Source of the DNA: Escherichia whittamii
GTDB lineage: Bacteria; Pseudomonadota; Gammaproteobacteria; Enterobacterales; Enterobacteriaceae
NCBI RefSeq assembly: GCF_014836715.1
Contig: NZ_JACSQI010000012.1
Location: 1 to 64,000, forward strand
Reading direction: 5' to 3'
DNA: 64,000 bases
The notes under the pieces were generated by a model, which ran no database searches, was not told the origin of the DNA, and saw only the letters and a program-made list of their open reading frames with translations. Shown here in pieces: positions 1 to 10,750 of this stretch; position 1 is the first letter of the stretch, and each line of letters starts with the position of its first letter. Position numbers and translations under genes: made by a program.

Positions 1-359
1 CAATCGCCGCCGCCCCCTGCACCCCCGGGCTCTGGCGAACAAAATCGCCGCTGCGCGGTACCCTCGGCTTATCCCTTGCGGCTAACGGGTCGGGCGCGAG
101 GTAACATCCCTGTAAAACGCGCCCTCAGCCCACATCCATGTGGGCTGCCCCTGCCTTCAGGGAACGCCTCAGCGATTTTGACGCCACCAACACCGGTGCG
201 GTTTGTAATTAAAGCGCAAGAATATCTTTAAATGAAAAGGAATACCCTACTGTTTCTGATGAATAACGTTTCCTTTTAATTGTAACTTTACTCATCCTTC
301 TGCTTTCAGTAGTGTGTCATCGCGCATTTCGACTTCTTCTTTGCAAGGACTGGGTTTTC
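1..359. other. GC-rich structured intergenic stretch upstream of lysO
   Basis: No convincing gene lies here. Positions 1-190 are very GC-rich and full of self-complementary segments. The clearest is a hairpin with arms CAGCCCACAT (126-135) and ATGTGGGCTG (138-147) separated by only two bases. From about 215 the composition changes abruptly to AT-rich promoter-like DNA leading into lysO. The GC-rich part looks like one end of a multicopy structured repeat or structured RNA gene cut by the window edge, but I cannot name it with certainty. Confidence 0.4.
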
Positions 360-1259
360 ATGTTTTCTGGGCTGTTAATCATTCTGGTTCCCCTGATTGT
401 GGGTTACCTCATTCCACTTCGCCAAAAAGCTGCGTTAAAACGCATTAATCAGCTATTAAGCTGGATGGTTTATCTCATTCTCTTTTTTATGGGTATCAGT
501 CTGGCGTTTCTCGATAATCTCGCCAGTAACCTATTGGCGATTCTGCATTATTCCGCTGTCAGTATTACCATTATTTTACTGTGCAATATTGTCGCCTTGC
601 TGTGGCTGGAACGCGGTTTGCCGTGGCGCAATAGCCACCAGCAAGAGAAATTGCCGTCGCGTATTGCGATGGCACTGGAGTCGCTGAAACTGTGTGGCGT
701 CGTGGTGATTGGTTTTGCTATTGGCCTTAGCGGATTAGGTTTCTTACAACACGCGACCGAAGCCAGCGAATACACGTTAATTCTGTTACTTTTCCTCGTC
801 GGTATTCAGCTGCGTAACAATGGCATGACCTTAAAGCAGATTGTCCTTAATCGCCGTGGAATGATTGTCGCCGCAGTGGTGGTTGCCAGTTCTTTAATTG
901 GCGGTTTAATTAATGCCTTTATTCTTGATCTCCCCATCAATACCGCGCTGGCAATGGCTTCCGGTTTCGGCTGGTATTCTCTTTCAGGGATCTTATTGAC
1001 CGAATCTTTTGGTCCGGTAATCGGTAGCGCGGCGTTCTTCAATGACTTGGCTCGTGAGTTGATCGCCATTATGTTGATCCCTGGCCTGATTCGCCGCAGC
1101 CGTTCTACTGCACTGGGCTTATGCGGTGCCACATCAATGGATTTCACCCTGCCCGTTCTTCAGCGTACAGGTGGGCTGGAGATGGTCCCGGCAGCGATTG
1201 TTCACGGCTTTATCCTTAGCCTGTTAGTGCCAATTCTCATCGCCTTTTTCTCCGCATAA
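360..1259 (+). CDS. lysO: LysO, L-lysine exporter (formerly YbjE)
   Basis: Inner-membrane protein of 299 residues made almost entirely of hydrophobic helices, typical of the LysO/YbjE exporter family that secretes L-lysine and the toxic analogue thialysine. I start at the ATG at 360 because AAGGAC at 345-350 is a suitable ribosome site and the product then begins [12 protein letters not shown], directly with a membrane helix; an in-frame start at 312 would add 16 residues (MCHRAFRLL...) that the family lacks. The conserved GWYSLSG and FFNDLARE segments in the C-terminal half carry polar residues inside the membrane region and are family hallmarks. Transcribed alone, followed by a hairpin at 1268. 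In the family, expression responds to lysine and ArgR; I did not find a clear ARG box here. Confidence 0.93.
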   Translation: MFSGLLIILVPLIVGYLIPLRQKAALKRINQLLSWMVYLILFFMGISLAFLDNLASNLLAILHYSAVSITIILLCNIVALLWLERGLPWRNSHQQEKLPSRIAMALESLKLCGVVVIGFAIGLSGLGFLQHATEASEYTLILLLFLVGIQLRNNGMTLKQIVLNRRGMIVAAVVVASSLIGGLINAFILDLPINTALAMASGFGWYSLSGILLTESFGPVIGSAAFFNDLARELIAIMLIPGLIRRSRSTALGLCGATSMDFTLPVLQRTGGLEMVPAAIVHGFILSLLVPILIAFFSA

Positions 1260-1267
1260 TACCTCTC

Positions 1268-1289
1268 TGGCGGTAGATCCCTGCCGCCA
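1268..1289 (+). terminator. Hairpin after lysO
   Basis: Inverted repeat TGGCGGTAG (1268-1276) and CTGCCGCCA (1281-1289) with a four-base loop and one G-U pair, followed by AAAATT rather than a T-run. It sits 9 bp after the lysO stop, so it is a likely transcript 3' end, though not a canonical intrinsic terminator. Confidence 0.4.
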
Positions 1290-1292
1290 AAA

Positions 1293-1306
1293 TTGCGCTA
1301 AATCAA
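1293..1306 (+). promoter_or_regulatory. Candidate FNR site upstream of hcp
   Basis: TTGCG-CTAA-ATCAA matches 8 of 10 defined positions of the FNR consensus TTGAT-N4-ATCAA. The hcp-hcr operon is known to be activated by FNR under anaerobiosis, and the site lies about 100 bp upstream of the hcp start, which fits an activator position. Confidence 0.6.
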
Positions 1307-1365
1307 TCTCCCTTAAAGTTGCACTAAAAATCCCTTTTATCCCCGCGTTAAGCGTCTTAATCTTA

Positions 1366-1388
1366 AACATGTATATTAAATATAACTT
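1366..1388 (+). promoter_or_regulatory. Candidate NsrR operator of hcp-hcr
   Basis: Two 11-bp half sites, AACATGTATAT and AAATATAACTT, flank one base; each matches 9 of 11 positions of the NsrR motif AAGATGYATTT/AAATRCATCTT. It lies 13 bp upstream of the hcp ATG. NsrR is the nitric-oxide-sensing repressor known to control hcp, so the operon should be induced by NO in low oxygen. Confidence 0.6.
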
Positions 1389-1401
1389 TAAAGGTGTGAT
1401 C

Positions 1402-3054
1402 ATGTTTTGTGTGCAATGTGAACAAACTATCCGTACTCCGGCAGGAAACGGCTGCTCATACGCGCAGGGGATGTGTGGTAAAACGGCGGAAACCTCTGAC
1501 CTTCAGGATTTACTCATTGCGGCGCTGCAAGGGCTTTCTGCCTGGGCAGTGAAAGCACGTGAATACGGCATCATCAACCATGACGTTGACAGCTTCGCGC
1601 CACGCGCATTTTTCTCAACTCTGACCAACGTTAACTTCGATTCTCCGCGCATTGTCGGCTACGCTCGTGAAGCGATTGCCTTGCGCGAGGCGCTGAAAGC
1701 GCAATGCCAGGCAGTTGATGCCAACGCCCGCGTCGATAACCCGATGGCTGACCTGCAACTGGTGAGCGATGATCTGGGCGAGCTGCAACGTCAGGCGGCA
1801 GAATTTACTCCGAATAAAGATAAAGCGGCGATTGGCGAAAACATTCTCGGCCTGCGTCTGCTCTGTCTGTATGGCCTGAAAGGTGCGGCGGCCTATATGG
1901 AACACGCGCACGTTCTCGGTCAATACGACAACGATATTTACGCCCAGTACCATAAAATCATGGCGTGGCTGGGGACCTGGCCTTCCGATATGAACGCGCT
2001 TCTCGAGTGTTCAATGGAAATCGGCCAGATGAACTTCAAAGTGATGAGCATTCTGGACGCAGGCGAAACCGGTAAATACGGTCACCCAACGCCAACTCAG
2101 GTCAACGTCAAAGCGACGGCGGGTAAATGTATCCTGATTTCTGGCCACGATCTTAAAGATCTCTACAACCTACTGGAGCAGACCGAAGGCACGGGCGTTA
2201 ATGTCTACACCCACGGCGAAATGCTACCTGCACACGGCTACCCGGAGCTGCGTAAATTCAAGCATCTGGTCGGTAACTACGGCAGCGGCTGGCAGAATCA
2301 GCAAGTTGAGTTCGCTCGCTTCCCTGGCCCCATCGTGATGACCTCTAACTGCATCATCGACCCAACCGTGGGCGCTTATGACGATCGTATCTGGACCCGC
2401 AGCATTGTTGGCTGGCCGGGCGTTCGTCATCTGGATGGCGAAGATTTCTCTGCGGTTATCGCCCAGGCGCAACAAATGGCGGGCTTCCCGTACAGCGAAA
2501 TTCCGCACCTGATCACCGTTGGCTTTGGCCGTCAGACGCTGCTTGGCGCGGCGGATACGCTGATTGATCTGGTGAGCCGTGAAAAACTGCGTCATATCTT
2601 CCTGCTTGGTGGCTGTGACGGCGCACGCGGCGAGCGTCACTACTTCACCGATTTCGCCACCAGCGTACCGGATGACTGCCTGATCCTGACCCTCGCCTGC
2701 GGTAAATATCGCTTTAACAAACTCGAGTTTGGCGCTATCGAAGGTCTGCCACGTCTGGTGGATGCAGGTCAGTGTAACGATGCTTACTCAGCGATTATTC
2801 TGGCGGTGACGCTGGCAGAAAAACTGGGCTGTGGAGTGAACGATCTGCCGCTGTCACTGGTGCTCTCCTGGTTTGAACAGAAAGCGATTGTCATTCTGCT
2901 GACGCTACTTTCTCTGGGCGTGAAAAATATCGTCACCGGCCCGACCGCACCAGGCTTCCTGACGCCAGACCTGCTGGCGGTGCTGAATGAGAAATTCGGC
3001 CTGCGTTCTATCACCACTGTTGAAGAAGACATGAAGCAACTGTTGAGCGCGTAA
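1402..3054 (+). CDS. hcp: Hcp, hybrid-cluster protein (NO reductase / S-nitrosylase)
   Basis: Cytoplasmic iron-sulfur enzyme of 550 residues that carries a cubane cluster and the hybrid Fe-S-O cluster; it reduces nitric oxide and can act as a protein S-nitrosylase under anaerobic conditions. The N-terminal cluster ligands are visible as C3, C6, C18 and C25 in MFCVQCEQ...[10 protein letters not shown]. The start at 1402 follows the ribosome site AAGGTG (1391-1396); an upstream in-frame ATG at 1369 lies inside the NsrR operator and would add 11 non-conserved residues. Hcr follows after 11 bp, forming the hcp-hcr operon. The FNR and NsrR sites upstream predict expression in anaerobic, nitrosative conditions. 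Confidence 0.97.
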   Translation: MFCVQCEQTIRTPAGNGCSYAQGMCGKTAETSDLQDLLIAALQGLSAWAVKAREYGIINHDVDSFAPRAFFSTLTNVNFDSPRIVGYAREAIALREALKAQCQAVDANARVDNPMADLQLVSDDLGELQRQAAEFTPNKDKAAIGENILGLRLLCLYGLKGAAAYMEHAHVLGQYDNDIYAQYHKIMAWLGTWPSDMNALLECSMEIGQMNFKVMSILDAGETGKYGHPTPTQVNVKATAGKCILISGHDLKDLYNLLEQTEGTGVNVYTHGEMLPAHGYPELRKFKHLVGNYGSGWQNQQVEFARFPGPIVMTSNCIIDPTVGAYDDRIWTRSIVGWPGVRHLDGEDFSAVIAQAQQMAGFPYSEIPHLITVGFGRQTLLGAADTLIDLVSREKLRHIFLLGGCDGARGERHYFTDFATSVPDDCLILTLACGKYRFNKLEFGAIEGLPRLVDAGQCNDAYSAIILAVTLAEKLGCGVNDLPLSLVLSWFEQKAIVILLTLLSLGVKNIVTGPTAPGFLTPDLLAVLNEKFGLRSITTVEEDMKQLLSA

Positions 3055-3065
3055 GGAGTTTGTCG

Positions 3066-4034
3066 ATGACGATGCCAACGAATCAATGCCCGTGGCGGAT
3101 GCAGGTTCATCACATTAAGCAAGAAACGCCGGATGTGTGGACGATTTCCCTGATTTGCCATGATTACTATCCGTATCGCGCAGGGCAATATGCGCTGGTC
3201 AGCGTGCGAAACTCAGCAGAAACGCTGCGTGCTTACACCATCTCCTCCACGCCAGGCGTGAGTGAATACATCACCCTGACCGTGCGGCGGATTGATGATG
3301 GTGTCGGTTCCCAGTGGCTGACTCGCGATGTAAAACGCGGTGACTATCTCTGGCTTTCGGACGCGATGGGGGAATTTACCTGCGACGATAAAGCAGAAGA
3401 TAAATTCTTGTTGCTGGCGGCAGGCTGTGGTGTCACGCCGATTATGTCGATGCGTCGCTGGCTGGCGAAGAACCGTCCGCAGGCCGATGTGCAGGTGATC
3501 TACAACGTGCGCACGCCGCAGGATGTTATTTTCGCAGATGAGTGGCGTGACTATCCGGTGACATTGGTGGCGGAGAATAACGTTACCGACGGTTTCGTTG
3601 CCGGGCGTCTGACTCGTGAACTGCTGGAAAGCGTTCCTGACCTGGCCTCACGTACTGTGATGACCTGTGGCCCGGTGCCGTATATGGATTGGGTAGAGCA
3701 GGAAGTTAAAGCGCTCGGTGTGACACGCTTCTTTAAAGAGAAGTTCTTTACACCAGTGGCAGAAGCTGCAACCAGTGGTCTGAAATTCACCAAACTGCAA
3801 CCGGCGCAAGAATTTTACGCCCCGGTTGGTACCACGCTGTTGGAAGCACTGGAAAGCAATAAAGTTCCGGTTGTCGCCGCGTGCCGTGCGGGTGTTTGCG
3901 GTTGCTGTAAGACGAAAGTGGTTTCTGGTGAATATACGGTGAGCAGCACCATGACGCTGACCGACGCCGAAATCGCTGAAGGTTACGTACTGGCCTGCTC
4001 CTGCCATCCGCAGGGGGATATGGTTCTCGCGTAA
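3066..4034 (+). CDS. hcr: Hcr, NADH oxidoreductase for Hcp
   Basis: Electron donor to Hcp, 322 residues. The N-terminal two thirds form a ferredoxin-reductase module: the FAD motif RAYTISS near residue 58 and the NAD-binding stretch LLAAGCGVTPIMS. The C-terminal 80 residues are a plant-type [2Fe-2S] ferredoxin domain with the ligand pattern CRAGVCGCCK and a last cysteine in LACSCHP. The start ATG at 3066 is preceded by AAGGAG (3053-3058) at seven bases; a TTG at 3060 in frame is too close to that site. Transcribed with hcp from the same promoter. A hairpin at 4044 closes the operon. Confidence 0.96.
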   Translation: MTMPTNQCPWRMQVHHIKQETPDVWTISLICHDYYPYRAGQYALVSVRNSAETLRAYTISSTPGVSEYITLTVRRIDDGVGSQWLTRDVKRGDYLWLSDAMGEFTCDDKAEDKFLLLAAGCGVTPIMSMRRWLAKNRPQADVQVIYNVRTPQDVIFADEWRDYPVTLVAENNVTDGFVAGRLTRELLESVPDLASRTVMTCGPVPYMDWVEQEVKALGVTRFFKEKFFTPVAEAATSGLKFTKLQPAQEFYAPVGTTLLEALESNKVPVVAACRAGVCGCCKTKVVSGEYTVSSTMTLTDAEIAEGYVLACSCHPQGDMVLA

Positions 4035-4043
4035 TCACCTTAT

Positions 4044-4069
4044 GCCCGATGATATTCCTGTCATCGGGC
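4044..4069 (+). terminator. Terminator of hcp-hcr
   Basis: Perfect 9-bp arms GCCCGATGA (4044-4052) and TCATCGGGC (4061-4069), eight-base loop, then TGTTTAA. Ten bases after the hcr stop. Confidence 0.6.
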
Positions 4070-4125
4070 TGTTTAACCGTTAGTGCCTCCTTTTTCTCCC
4101 ATCCCTTCCCCCTCCGTCAGATGAA

Positions 4126-4133
4126 CTAAACTT
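4126..4133 (+). promoter_or_regulatory. Candidate sigma-S type -10 element of poxB
   Basis: CTAAACTT, 33 bp before the poxB start, resembles the RpoS-preferred -10 (CTAYACT). PoxB is known to be made in stationary phase under RpoS. No strong -35 is seen, which is also typical of RpoS promoters. Confidence 0.4.
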
Positions 4134-4166
4134 GTTACCGTTATCACATTCAGGAGATGGAAAACC

Positions 4167-5885
4167 ATGAAACAAACGGTTGCAGCTTATATCGCCAAAA
4201 CGCTCGAATCAGCAGGGGTCAAACGCATCTGGGGAGTGACGGGCGACTCTCTTAACGGTCTTAGCGACAGTCTTAACCGAATGGGCACCATCGAGTGGAT
4301 GTCCACCCGTCATGAAGAAGTTGCGGCCTTTGCCGCTGGTGCTGAAGCCCAGCTTTCGGGAGAACTGGCGGTCTGTGCCGGATCGTGCGGCCCCGGCAAC
4401 CTGCACTTAATTAACGGCCTGTTCGATTGCCACCGCAATCACGTTCCGGTACTGGCGATTGCCGCCCATATTCCTTCCAGCGAGATTGGCAGCGGCTATT
4501 TCCAGGAAACCCACCCGCAAGAGTTATTCCGCGAATGTAGTCACTATTGCGAGCTGGTTTCCAGCCCGGAGCAGATCCCACAAGTGCTGGCGATTGCCAT
4601 GCGCAAAGCGGTGTTAAACCGTGGCGTTTCGGTTGTCGTGTTACCGGGCGATGTGGCGTTAAAACCTGCGCCAGAAGGGGCAACCACACACTGGTATCAC
4701 GCCCCCTTGCCCATTGTCACACCTGAAGAAGAAGAGTTACGCAAACTGGCGCAACTGCTGCGTTACTCCAGCAATATCGCCCTGATGTGCGGTAGCGGCT
4801 GCGCCGGGGCGCATAAAGAGTTAGTAGAGTTTGCCGGGAAAATTAAAGCGCCAGTGGTTCATGCCCTGCGCGGTAAAGAACATGTCGAATACGATAATCC
4901 CTATGACGTCGGAATGACCGGATTAATCGGCTTCTCGTCTGGTTTCCATACCATGATGAACGCCGACACCTTAGTGCTGCTCGGCACCCAGTTCCCCTAC
5001 CGCGCCTTCTACCCGACCGATGCCAAAATTATCCAGATTGATATAAACCCAGCGAGCATCGGCGCGCACAGCAAGGTAGATATGGCGCTGGTGGGCGATA
5101 TCAAATCGACCTTGCGTGCACTGCTGCCACTGGTGGAAGAAAAAACCGATCGCAAATTCCTTGATAAGGCGCTGGAAAATTACCGCGATGCCCGTAAAGG
5201 GCTGGATGATTTAGCCAAACCCAGCGAGAAAGCGATTCACCCGCAATATCTGGCGCAGCAAATTAGCCATTTTGCTGCCGATGACGCCATCTTTACCTGT
5301 GATGTTGGCACACCTACGGTATGGGCGGCACGTTATCTGAAAATGAACGGAAAACGCCGCCTGTTAGGTTCGTTTAACCACGGTTCGATGGCCAATGCCA
5401 TGCCTCAGGCGCTGGGAGCACAGGCAACAGAGCCGGAACGTCAGGTGGTCGCCATGTGCGGTGATGGCGGTTTCAGTATGCTGATGGGTGATTTTCTCTC
5501 GGTGGTACAAATGAAACTGCCGGTGAAAATTATCGTCTTTAACAACAGTGTGCTGGGCTTCGTGGCGATGGAGATGAAAGCTGGTGGCTATTTGACTGAC
5601 GGCACCGAACTGCACGACACCAACTTTGCCCGCATTGCTGAAGCGTGCGGTATTACGGGTATTCGCGTGGAAAAAGCGTCTGAAGTCGATGAAGCCCTGC
5701 AACGCGCCTTCTCCATCGACGGTCCGGTGCTGGTGGATGTGGTGGTTGCAAAAGAAGAATTAGCCATTCCGCCGCAGATCAAACTCGAACAGGCAAAAGG
5801 TTTTAGTCTGTATATGCTGCGCGCAATCATCAGCGGACGTGGCGATGAAGTAATCGAACTGGCGAAAACAAACTGGCTAAGGTAA
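4167..5885 (+). CDS. poxB: PoxB, pyruvate dehydrogenase (quinone)
   Basis: Peripheral membrane flavoenzyme of 572 residues that decarboxylates pyruvate to acetate and CO2 and passes electrons to ubiquinone. It has the three thiamine-enzyme domains: N-terminal pyrimidine-binding domain with the catalytic glutamate in [14 protein letters not shown], central FAD domain, and C-terminal diphosphate-binding domain with GDGGFSM...NN. The last 25 residues are the lipid-binding peptide that tethers the activated enzyme to the membrane. The start is preceded by CAGGAG. The gene lies 38 bp ahead of ltaE and ybjT on the same strand, so some read-through is likely. Stationary-phase expression is expected from the RpoS-like -10. 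Confidence 0.97.
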   Translation: MKQTVAAYIAKTLESAGVKRIWGVTGDSLNGLSDSLNRMGTIEWMSTRHEEVAAFAAGAEAQLSGELAVCAGSCGPGNLHLINGLFDCHRNHVPVLAIAAHIPSSEIGSGYFQETHPQELFRECSHYCELVSSPEQIPQVLAIAMRKAVLNRGVSVVVLPGDVALKPAPEGATTHWYHAPLPIVTPEEEELRKLAQLLRYSSNIALMCGSGCAGAHKELVEFAGKIKAPVVHALRGKEHVEYDNPYDVGMTGLIGFSSGFHTMMNADTLVLLGTQFPYRAFYPTDAKIIQIDINPASIGAHSKVDMALVGDIKSTLRALLPLVEEKTDRKFLDKALENYRDARKGLDDLAKPSEKAIHPQYLAQQISHFAADDAIFTCDVGTPTVWAARYLKMNGKRRLLGSFNHGSMANAMPQALGAQATEPERQVVAMCGDGGFSMLMGDFLSVVQMKLPVKIIVFNNSVLGFVAMEMKAGGYLTDGTELHDTNFARIAEACGITGIRVEKASEVDEALQRAFSIDGPVLVDVVVAKEELAIPPQIKLEQAKGFSLYMLRAIISGRGDEVIELAKTNWLR

Positions 5886-5922
5886 AAAGGGTGGCATTTC
5901 CCGTCATAAATAAGGACATGCC

Positions 5923-6924
5923 ATGATTGATTTACGCAGTGATACCGTTACCCGACCGAGCCGCGCCATGCTCGAAGCGATGATGGCCGCCCCGGTTGGG
6001 GACGACGTTTACGGAGACGACCCTACCGTTAATGCTCTGCAGGACTATGCGGCAGAACTTTCCGGTAAAGAAGCCGCCATTTTTCTGCCTACCGGCACTC
6101 AGGCCAACCTGGTCGCTCTGCTCAGTCACTGCGAACGCGGCGAAGAGTATATTGTCGGTCAGGCAGCGCATAACTATCTGTTTGAAGCCGGTGGCGCAGC
6201 GGTACTGGGCAGTATTCAACCGCAACCCATCGACGCTGCTGCCGACGGCACGCTACCGCTGGATAAAGTAGCGATGAAAATCAAACCCGACGATATTCAC
6301 TTCGCCCGCACCAAATTGCTCAGTCTCGAAAACACCCACAACGGCAAAGTGTTGCCGCGTGAATACCTGAAACAGGCATGGGAATTTACCCGCGAGCGCA
6401 ATCTGGCGCTGCACGTTGACGGCGCGCGCATCTTTAACGCCGTAGTGGCTTACGGCTGCGAACTGAAAGAGATCACGCAATATTGTGATTCGTTCACCAT
6501 TTGTCTGTCGAAAGGTCTTGGTACGCCAGTCGGTTCGTTACTGGTTGGTAACCGTGACTACATTAAGCGAGCCATCCGCTGGCGGAAAATGACGGGTGGT
6601 GGGATGCGCCAGTCCGGCATTCTGGCTGCCGCCGGGATGTATGCCCTGAAAAATAACGTCGAACGCTTGCAGGAAGACCACGATAACGCCGCCTGGATGG
6701 CGGAGCAGTTGCGTGAAGCGGGCGCGGATGTAATGCGTCAGGATACCAATATGCTGTTTGTCCGCGTCGGCGAAGAGAATGCCGCCGCGTTAGGCGAATA
6801 CATGAAAGCGAGAAATGTGCTGATTAACGCCTCACCGATTGTCCGCCTGGTGACGCATCTCGACGTTTCGCGCGAGCAACTGGCTGAAGTCGCTGCTCAC
6901 TGGCGCGCTTTCTTAGCACGTTAA
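5923..6924 (+). CDS. ltaE: LtaE, low-specificity L-threonine aldolase
   Basis: PLP enzyme of 333 residues that cleaves L-threonine and L-allo-threonine to glycine and acetaldehyde and also acts on L-phenylserine. The Schiff-base lysine is K197 in [25 protein letters not shown] near residue 164 carries the aspartate that contacts the pyridine nitrogen. RBS AAGGA lies just upstream. It is followed after 10 bp by ybjT, and together with poxB and ybjS forms a run of same-strand genes. Confidence 0.96.
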   Translation: MIDLRSDTVTRPSRAMLEAMMAAPVGDDVYGDDPTVNALQDYAAELSGKEAAIFLPTGTQANLVALLSHCERGEEYIVGQAAHNYLFEAGGAAVLGSIQPQPIDAAADGTLPLDKVAMKIKPDDIHFARTKLLSLENTHNGKVLPREYLKQAWEFTRERNLALHVDGARIFNAVVAYGCELKEITQYCDSFTICLSKGLGTPVGSLLVGNRDYIKRAIRWRKMTGGGMRQSGILAAAGMYALKNNVERLQEDHDNAAWMAEQLREAGADVMRQDTNMLFVRVGEENAAALGEYMKARNVLINASPIVRLVTHLDVSREQLAEVAAHWRAFLAR

Positions 6925-6934
6925 GGAGGGAGAC

Positions 6935-8365
6935 GTGCCGCAACGCATTTTAGTTCTCGGTGCCAGTGGCTACATTGGTCAGCATCTGGTGCAGGCACTC
7001 AGCCAGCAAGGGCATCAGATCCTGGCGGCGGCACGTCATGTCGACAGGCTCACAAAGCTGCAACTGGCAAACGTCAGTTGCCATAATGTTGATCTTAGCT
7101 GGCCGGATAATCTTCCGGCCCTGTTGCAGGATATCGATACCGTCTATTTTCTGGTGCACAGCATGGGCGAAGGCGGTGATTTTATCGCTCAGGAGCGGCA
7201 GGTTGCTCTCAACGTCCGTGATGCTCTGCGCGAAGTGCCAGTGAAGCAATTAATCTTTCTCAGTTCATTGCAGGCCCCGCCCCACGAGCAGTCGGATCAT
7301 CTGCGCGCCCGCCAGGCTACGGCGGATATCTTGCGTGAAGCCGGTGTGCCAGTTACTGAATTACGTGCCGGAATTATCGTTGGAGCAGGTTCCGCAGCGT
7401 TCGAAGTGATGCGCGATATGGTTTACAACCTGCCGGTATTAACGCCACCACGCTGGGTACGTTCACGCACCACGCCCATCGCGCTGGAAAACCTGCTGCA
7501 CTATCTGGTGGCGCTGTTAGACCATCCGGCCAGCGAACATCGGATATTCGAAGCCGCCGGGCCAGAGGTGCTCAGTTATCAACAACAATTCGAACATTTT
7601 ATGACCGTGAGCGGTAAACGCCGCTGGTTGATCCCCATCCCCTTTCCCACCCGCTGGATTTCGGTGTGGTTTCTCAATGTGATTACCTCCGTTCCCTCTA
7701 CTACTGCCAAAGCGTTGATTCAGGGGCTGAAACACGATCTGCTGGCAGATGACACCGGGTTACGTGCACTCATTCCACAACCGCTGATCGCTTTCGATGA
7801 CGCGGTACGTAGCACGTTGAAAGAGGAAGAAAAACTGGTCAACTCCAGCGACTGGGGATATGACGCGCAGGCTTTTGCTCGCTGGCGACCAGAATACGGT
7901 TATTTCGCCAAACAGGCCGGTTTTACGGTTAAAACTTCCGCCAGTCTTCAGGCACTATGGCGCGTGGTCAATCAAATCGGCGGAAAAGAACGTTACTTCT
8001 TTGGCAATATTTTGTGGCAGGCCCGGGCGCTGATGGACTGCGCGATCGGTCATAAACTGGCGAAAGGTCGCCCTGAGCGGGAATATTTGCAGACGGGCGA
8101 TACGGTAGATAGCTGGAAAGTGATTGTCGTTGAACCGGAAAAACAACTTACGTTGTTATTTGGTATGAAAGCGCCGGGACTGGGACGACTTTGTTTTACG
8201 CTGGAGGATAAAGGCGACTACCGCACCATAGACGTTCGCGCTTTCTGGCATCCGCACGGCATGCCAGGCCTGTTTTACTGGCTTTTCATGATCCCCGCGC
8301 ATCTGTTTATTTTTCGCGGCATGGCAAAACGAATCGCCAGACTTGCAGAACAAATCACAGATTAA
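6935..8365 (+). CDS. ybjT: YbjT, NAD(P)-binding Rossmann protein with DUF2867 tail
   Basis: Predicted short-chain dehydrogenase/epimerase-like protein of 476 residues. The N-terminus holds the nucleotide-binding motif [14 protein letters not shown] (GxxGxxG), followed by an atypical SDR fold to about residue 290. The C-terminal 150 residues form a separate SRPBCC-like domain (DUF2867). A hydrophobic stretch near residues 448-465 ([16 protein letters not shown]) may contact the membrane. The start codon is GTG, preceded by AAGGAGGG. Substrate unknown. Adjacent YbjS is another extended SDR, which hints at a shared pathway but this is unproven. Confidence 0.88.
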   Translation: MPQRILVLGASGYIGQHLVQALSQQGHQILAAARHVDRLTKLQLANVSCHNVDLSWPDNLPALLQDIDTVYFLVHSMGEGGDFIAQERQVALNVRDALREVPVKQLIFLSSLQAPPHEQSDHLRARQATADILREAGVPVTELRAGIIVGAGSAAFEVMRDMVYNLPVLTPPRWVRSRTTPIALENLLHYLVALLDHPASEHRIFEAAGPEVLSYQQQFEHFMTVSGKRRWLIPIPFPTRWISVWFLNVITSVPSTTAKALIQGLKHDLLADDTGLRALIPQPLIAFDDAVRSTLKEEEKLVNSSDWGYDAQAFARWRPEYGYFAKQAGFTVKTSASLQALWRVVNQIGGKERYFFGNILWQARALMDCAIGHKLAKGRPEREYLQTGDTVDSWKVIVVEPEKQLTLLFGMKAPGLGRLCFTLEDKGDYRTIDVRAFWHPHGMPGLFYWLFMIPAHLFIFRGMAKRIARLAEQITD

Positions 8366-8464
8366 TCGAAAAAAACCTGCGTGATTCTTTCATGTTTCCC
8401 ATTGCATCAAGGGGGAAATCACGAAAGAATGCGCACGTCGTCTTATAAACAACAGTGGAATGAT

Positions 8465-9478
8465 ATGAAGGTACTGGTTACCGGCGCCACCAGCGGCTTA
8501 GGTCGAAACGCGGTTGAGTTTTTATGCCAGAAAGGTATCAGCGTGAGAGCGACCGGTCGCAACGAAGCGATGGGCAAATTGCTGGAAAAAATGGGCGCAG
8601 AGTTTGTCCGGGCGGATCTGACCGAACTTGTCTCATCGCAGGCTAAAGTGATGCTCGCCGGCATTGATACGCTGTGGCACTGCTCCAGCTTTACCTCGCC
8701 CTGGGGAACGCAGCAGGCTTTCGATCTGGCCAACGTTCGCGCCACGCGTCGCCTGGGCGAATGGGCTGTTGCCTGGGGAGTGCGTAACTTTATTCATATT
8801 TCTTCGCCTTCACTGTACTTCGATTATCACCACCACCGGGATATCAAAGAAGATTTTCGCCCTCACCGCTTCGCCAACGAATTTGCCCGCAGCAAAGCCG
8901 CCAGCGAAGAAGTGATCAATATGCTCTCTCAGGCGAATCCACAAACACGCTTTACTATTCTGCGTCCACAAAGTCTGTTTGGGCCACACGATAAAGTGTT
9001 CATTCCCCGCCTGGCACATATGATGCACCACTACGGCAGCATTCTGTTACCGCACGGCGGCAGTGCGCTCGTCGATATGACCTACTACGAAAATGCCGTG
9101 CATGCCATGTGGCTGGCAAGCCAGGAAAACTGCGACAAACTGCCTTCCGGCAGGGTATATAACATCACCAACGGCGAACATCGTACACTGCGCAGCATCG
9201 TTCAGAAGCTCATCGACGAACTAAATATTGATTGCCGTATTCGTTCGGTTCCCTACCCGATGCTGGATATGATCGCCCGCAGTATGGAGCGTTTAGGCCG
9301 CAAGTCAGCGAAAGAGCCGCCGCTAACTCACTACGGCGTCTCCAAGTTGAATTTTGACTTTACGCTGGATATTACGCGTGCACAGGAAGAGTTAGGTTAT
9401 CAGCCTGTCATCACGCTGGATGAAGGGATCGAGAAAACTGCCGCCTGGTTACGCGACCACGGAAAACTGCCGCGCTAA
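8465..9478 (+). CDS. ybjS: YbjS, extended SDR NAD(P)-dependent oxidoreductase/epimerase
   Basis: Protein of 337 residues of the extended short-chain dehydrogenase family, resembling 3-beta-hydroxysteroid dehydrogenase/isomerase and UDP-sugar epimerases. The dinucleotide motif is [15 protein letters not shown] at the N-terminus; the catalytic YxxxK is replaced by F-A-R-S-K ([15 protein letters not shown]), so the tyrosine is not in its usual place. I start at the ATG at 8465; an in-frame ATG at 8381 would add 28 residues ahead of the Rossmann strand. The last four bases overlap the convergent amiD. Physiological substrate not known. Confidence 0.88.
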   Translation: MKVLVTGATSGLGRNAVEFLCQKGISVRATGRNEAMGKLLEKMGAEFVRADLTELVSSQAKVMLAGIDTLWHCSSFTSPWGTQQAFDLANVRATRRLGEWAVAWGVRNFIHISSPSLYFDYHHHRDIKEDFRPHRFANEFARSKAASEEVINMLSQANPQTRFTILRPQSLFGPHDKVFIPRLAHMMHHYGSILLPHGGSALVDMTYYENAVHAMWLASQENCDKLPSGRVYNITNGEHRTLRSIVQKLIDELNIDCRIRSVPYPMLDMIARSMERLGRKSAKEPPLTHYGVSKLNFDFTLDITRAQEELGYQPVITLDEGIEKTAAWLRDHGKLPR

Positions 9479-10305
9479 TCCTGACCGTATTTCTCCAGCA
9501 ACGCTTGTGCGATGGCCAGAGTTTCTGCATCCGCTTCGCCGTTATATAACGTCGGGCGGAAGTGCATCTGGAAAGCCATAATCACTCGTTGCTGTTCGCC
9601 TGGAGTCATTTCTGGTTTCACGTCATAGCCGTAACGGGCCAACAGTTCCAGCAATGAGGCGGTATCTACCGGTGTATGCGGCGCACGCCCGGTAAGATAA
9701 AAGTTCACCCGCTGCGCATCTGGCCAGGCACCAATCCCCTGCTGCGCCAGTTGTTGCCACGGAAATAACGGCCCGGGATCATCTTTGCGCTGCGGCGCAA
9801 TATCTGCATGAGCCACTACGTTTTCTGGTTTGATGTGATAGCGGGCGATAATATCCTTCGCCAGTGGAATGAGCGCCTGAATTTGTGTCGGTTCAAATGG
9901 CGCAAAATATTTGCCCCCCGCTGATTTTTGCCAGCCGCGATTTTCCAGCTCAATACCTATAGAGGTGTCGTTAATTCGTGTCGCGCCACGCCAGGCGCTG
10001 CTCCCCGCATGCCAGGCCAGTTCCTGTTCTGGCACCAGTTGCCAGATACGCGGCTTGCCGTTGTAAAGTGGAGGCACGGCAGGAACCAGATAATGCGAAC
10101 TCACGTGCTTATCGGTCAGTGTCGCCAGTGACGTATCAAAGTCCTCAGCCGTGTAGTGGATCACCAAAACTTTAATGCGCGGATACGCCGCCTGTGCCTG
10201 GCGCCGGGTATCAAGCTGGTATCCCTCTTTCTCGACAATGCCTTTTTCGCCTGCGCACCCAGCCAGGAACAAAGCGGCGGCAACCAGCCAGAAGACTCTC
10301 CTCAT
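9475..10305 (-). CDS. amiD: AmiD, outer-membrane N-acetylmuramoyl-L-alanine amidase lipoprotein
   Basis: Zinc amidase of 276 residues that cleaves the muramoyl-L-alanine bond of peptidoglycan and of anhydro-muropeptides. The lipoprotein signal [17 protein letters not shown] ends in a lipobox LAGC, with A then G after the cysteine, compatible with outer-membrane sorting. The amidase_2 domain ([31 protein letters not shown]) supplies the zinc ligands. A C-terminal peptidoglycan-binding helical domain ends the protein. Start overlaps ybjQ's stop by four bases (ATGA), so the two are translationally coupled. Confidence 0.95.
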   Translation of the reverse strand: MRRVFWLVAAALFLAGCAGEKGIVEKEGYQLDTRRQAQAAYPRIKVLVIHYTAEDFDTSLATLTDKHVSSHYLVPAVPPLYNGKPRIWQLVPEQELAWHAGSSAWRGATRINDTSIGIELENRGWQKSAGGKYFAPFEPTQIQALIPLAKDIIARYHIKPENVVAHADIAPQRKDDPGPLFPWQQLAQQGIGAWPDAQRVNFYLTGRAPHTPVDTASLLELLARYGYDVKPEMTPGEQQRVIMAFQMHFRPTLYNGEADAETLAIAQALLEKYGQD

Positions 10306-10625
10306 CGACGCGTTTTCACCGCCGTTCCGCTGACGCTAACCATCAGCATACTGCCATTTTGCCCGACCGTTTCGTAGTCGATATCAATGCCGACCACGGC
10401 GTCAGCCCCCAGCGCTCGCGCCTGCTCACCAAGCTCCTCAAAGGCTATCTCCCGCGCTTTACGCAGTTCTTTTTCATACGCACCGGAACGTCCGCCAACG
10501 ATATCGCGGATCCCTGCAAAGAAATCGCGAAAAATGTTAGCGCCTAAAATCGCTTCGCCGGTCACCACACCGCAATATTCAACGATGGTCTGGCCTTCAA
10601 GTGTTGGGGTTGTGGAAAATTGCAT
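10302..10625 (-). CDS. ybjQ: YbjQ, UPF0145 family protein
   Basis: Small cytoplasmic protein of 107 residues of the YbjQ/UPF0145 family, whose members assemble into pentamers. Typical features are visible: [36 protein letters not shown] and the C-terminal [15 protein letters not shown]. No enzymatic activity is established. It is the first gene of a two-gene unit with amiD. Confidence 0.9.
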   Translation of the reverse strand: MQFSTTPTLEGQTIVEYCGVVTGEAILGANIFRDFFAGIRDIVGGRSGAYEKELRKAREIAFEELGEQARALGADAVVGIDIDYETVGQNGSMLMVSVSGTAVKTRR

Positions 10626-10750
10626 GATCGATCTCCTTGTTTTCTAAGCCTTCGATCTTCAAAGCATTATCGGACTGATACGCTATTATTGAAAGGATAT
10701 CATTATTATCGTAGAACGCTTTCAGAGCGATCGCTTATAAGGAAATGATT

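Noticed and set aside
10194..10547. Plus-strand open frame of 117 codons across amiD and ybjQ
   Set aside because: It is antisense to two well-conserved genes and has no ribosome site or homology that I recognise.
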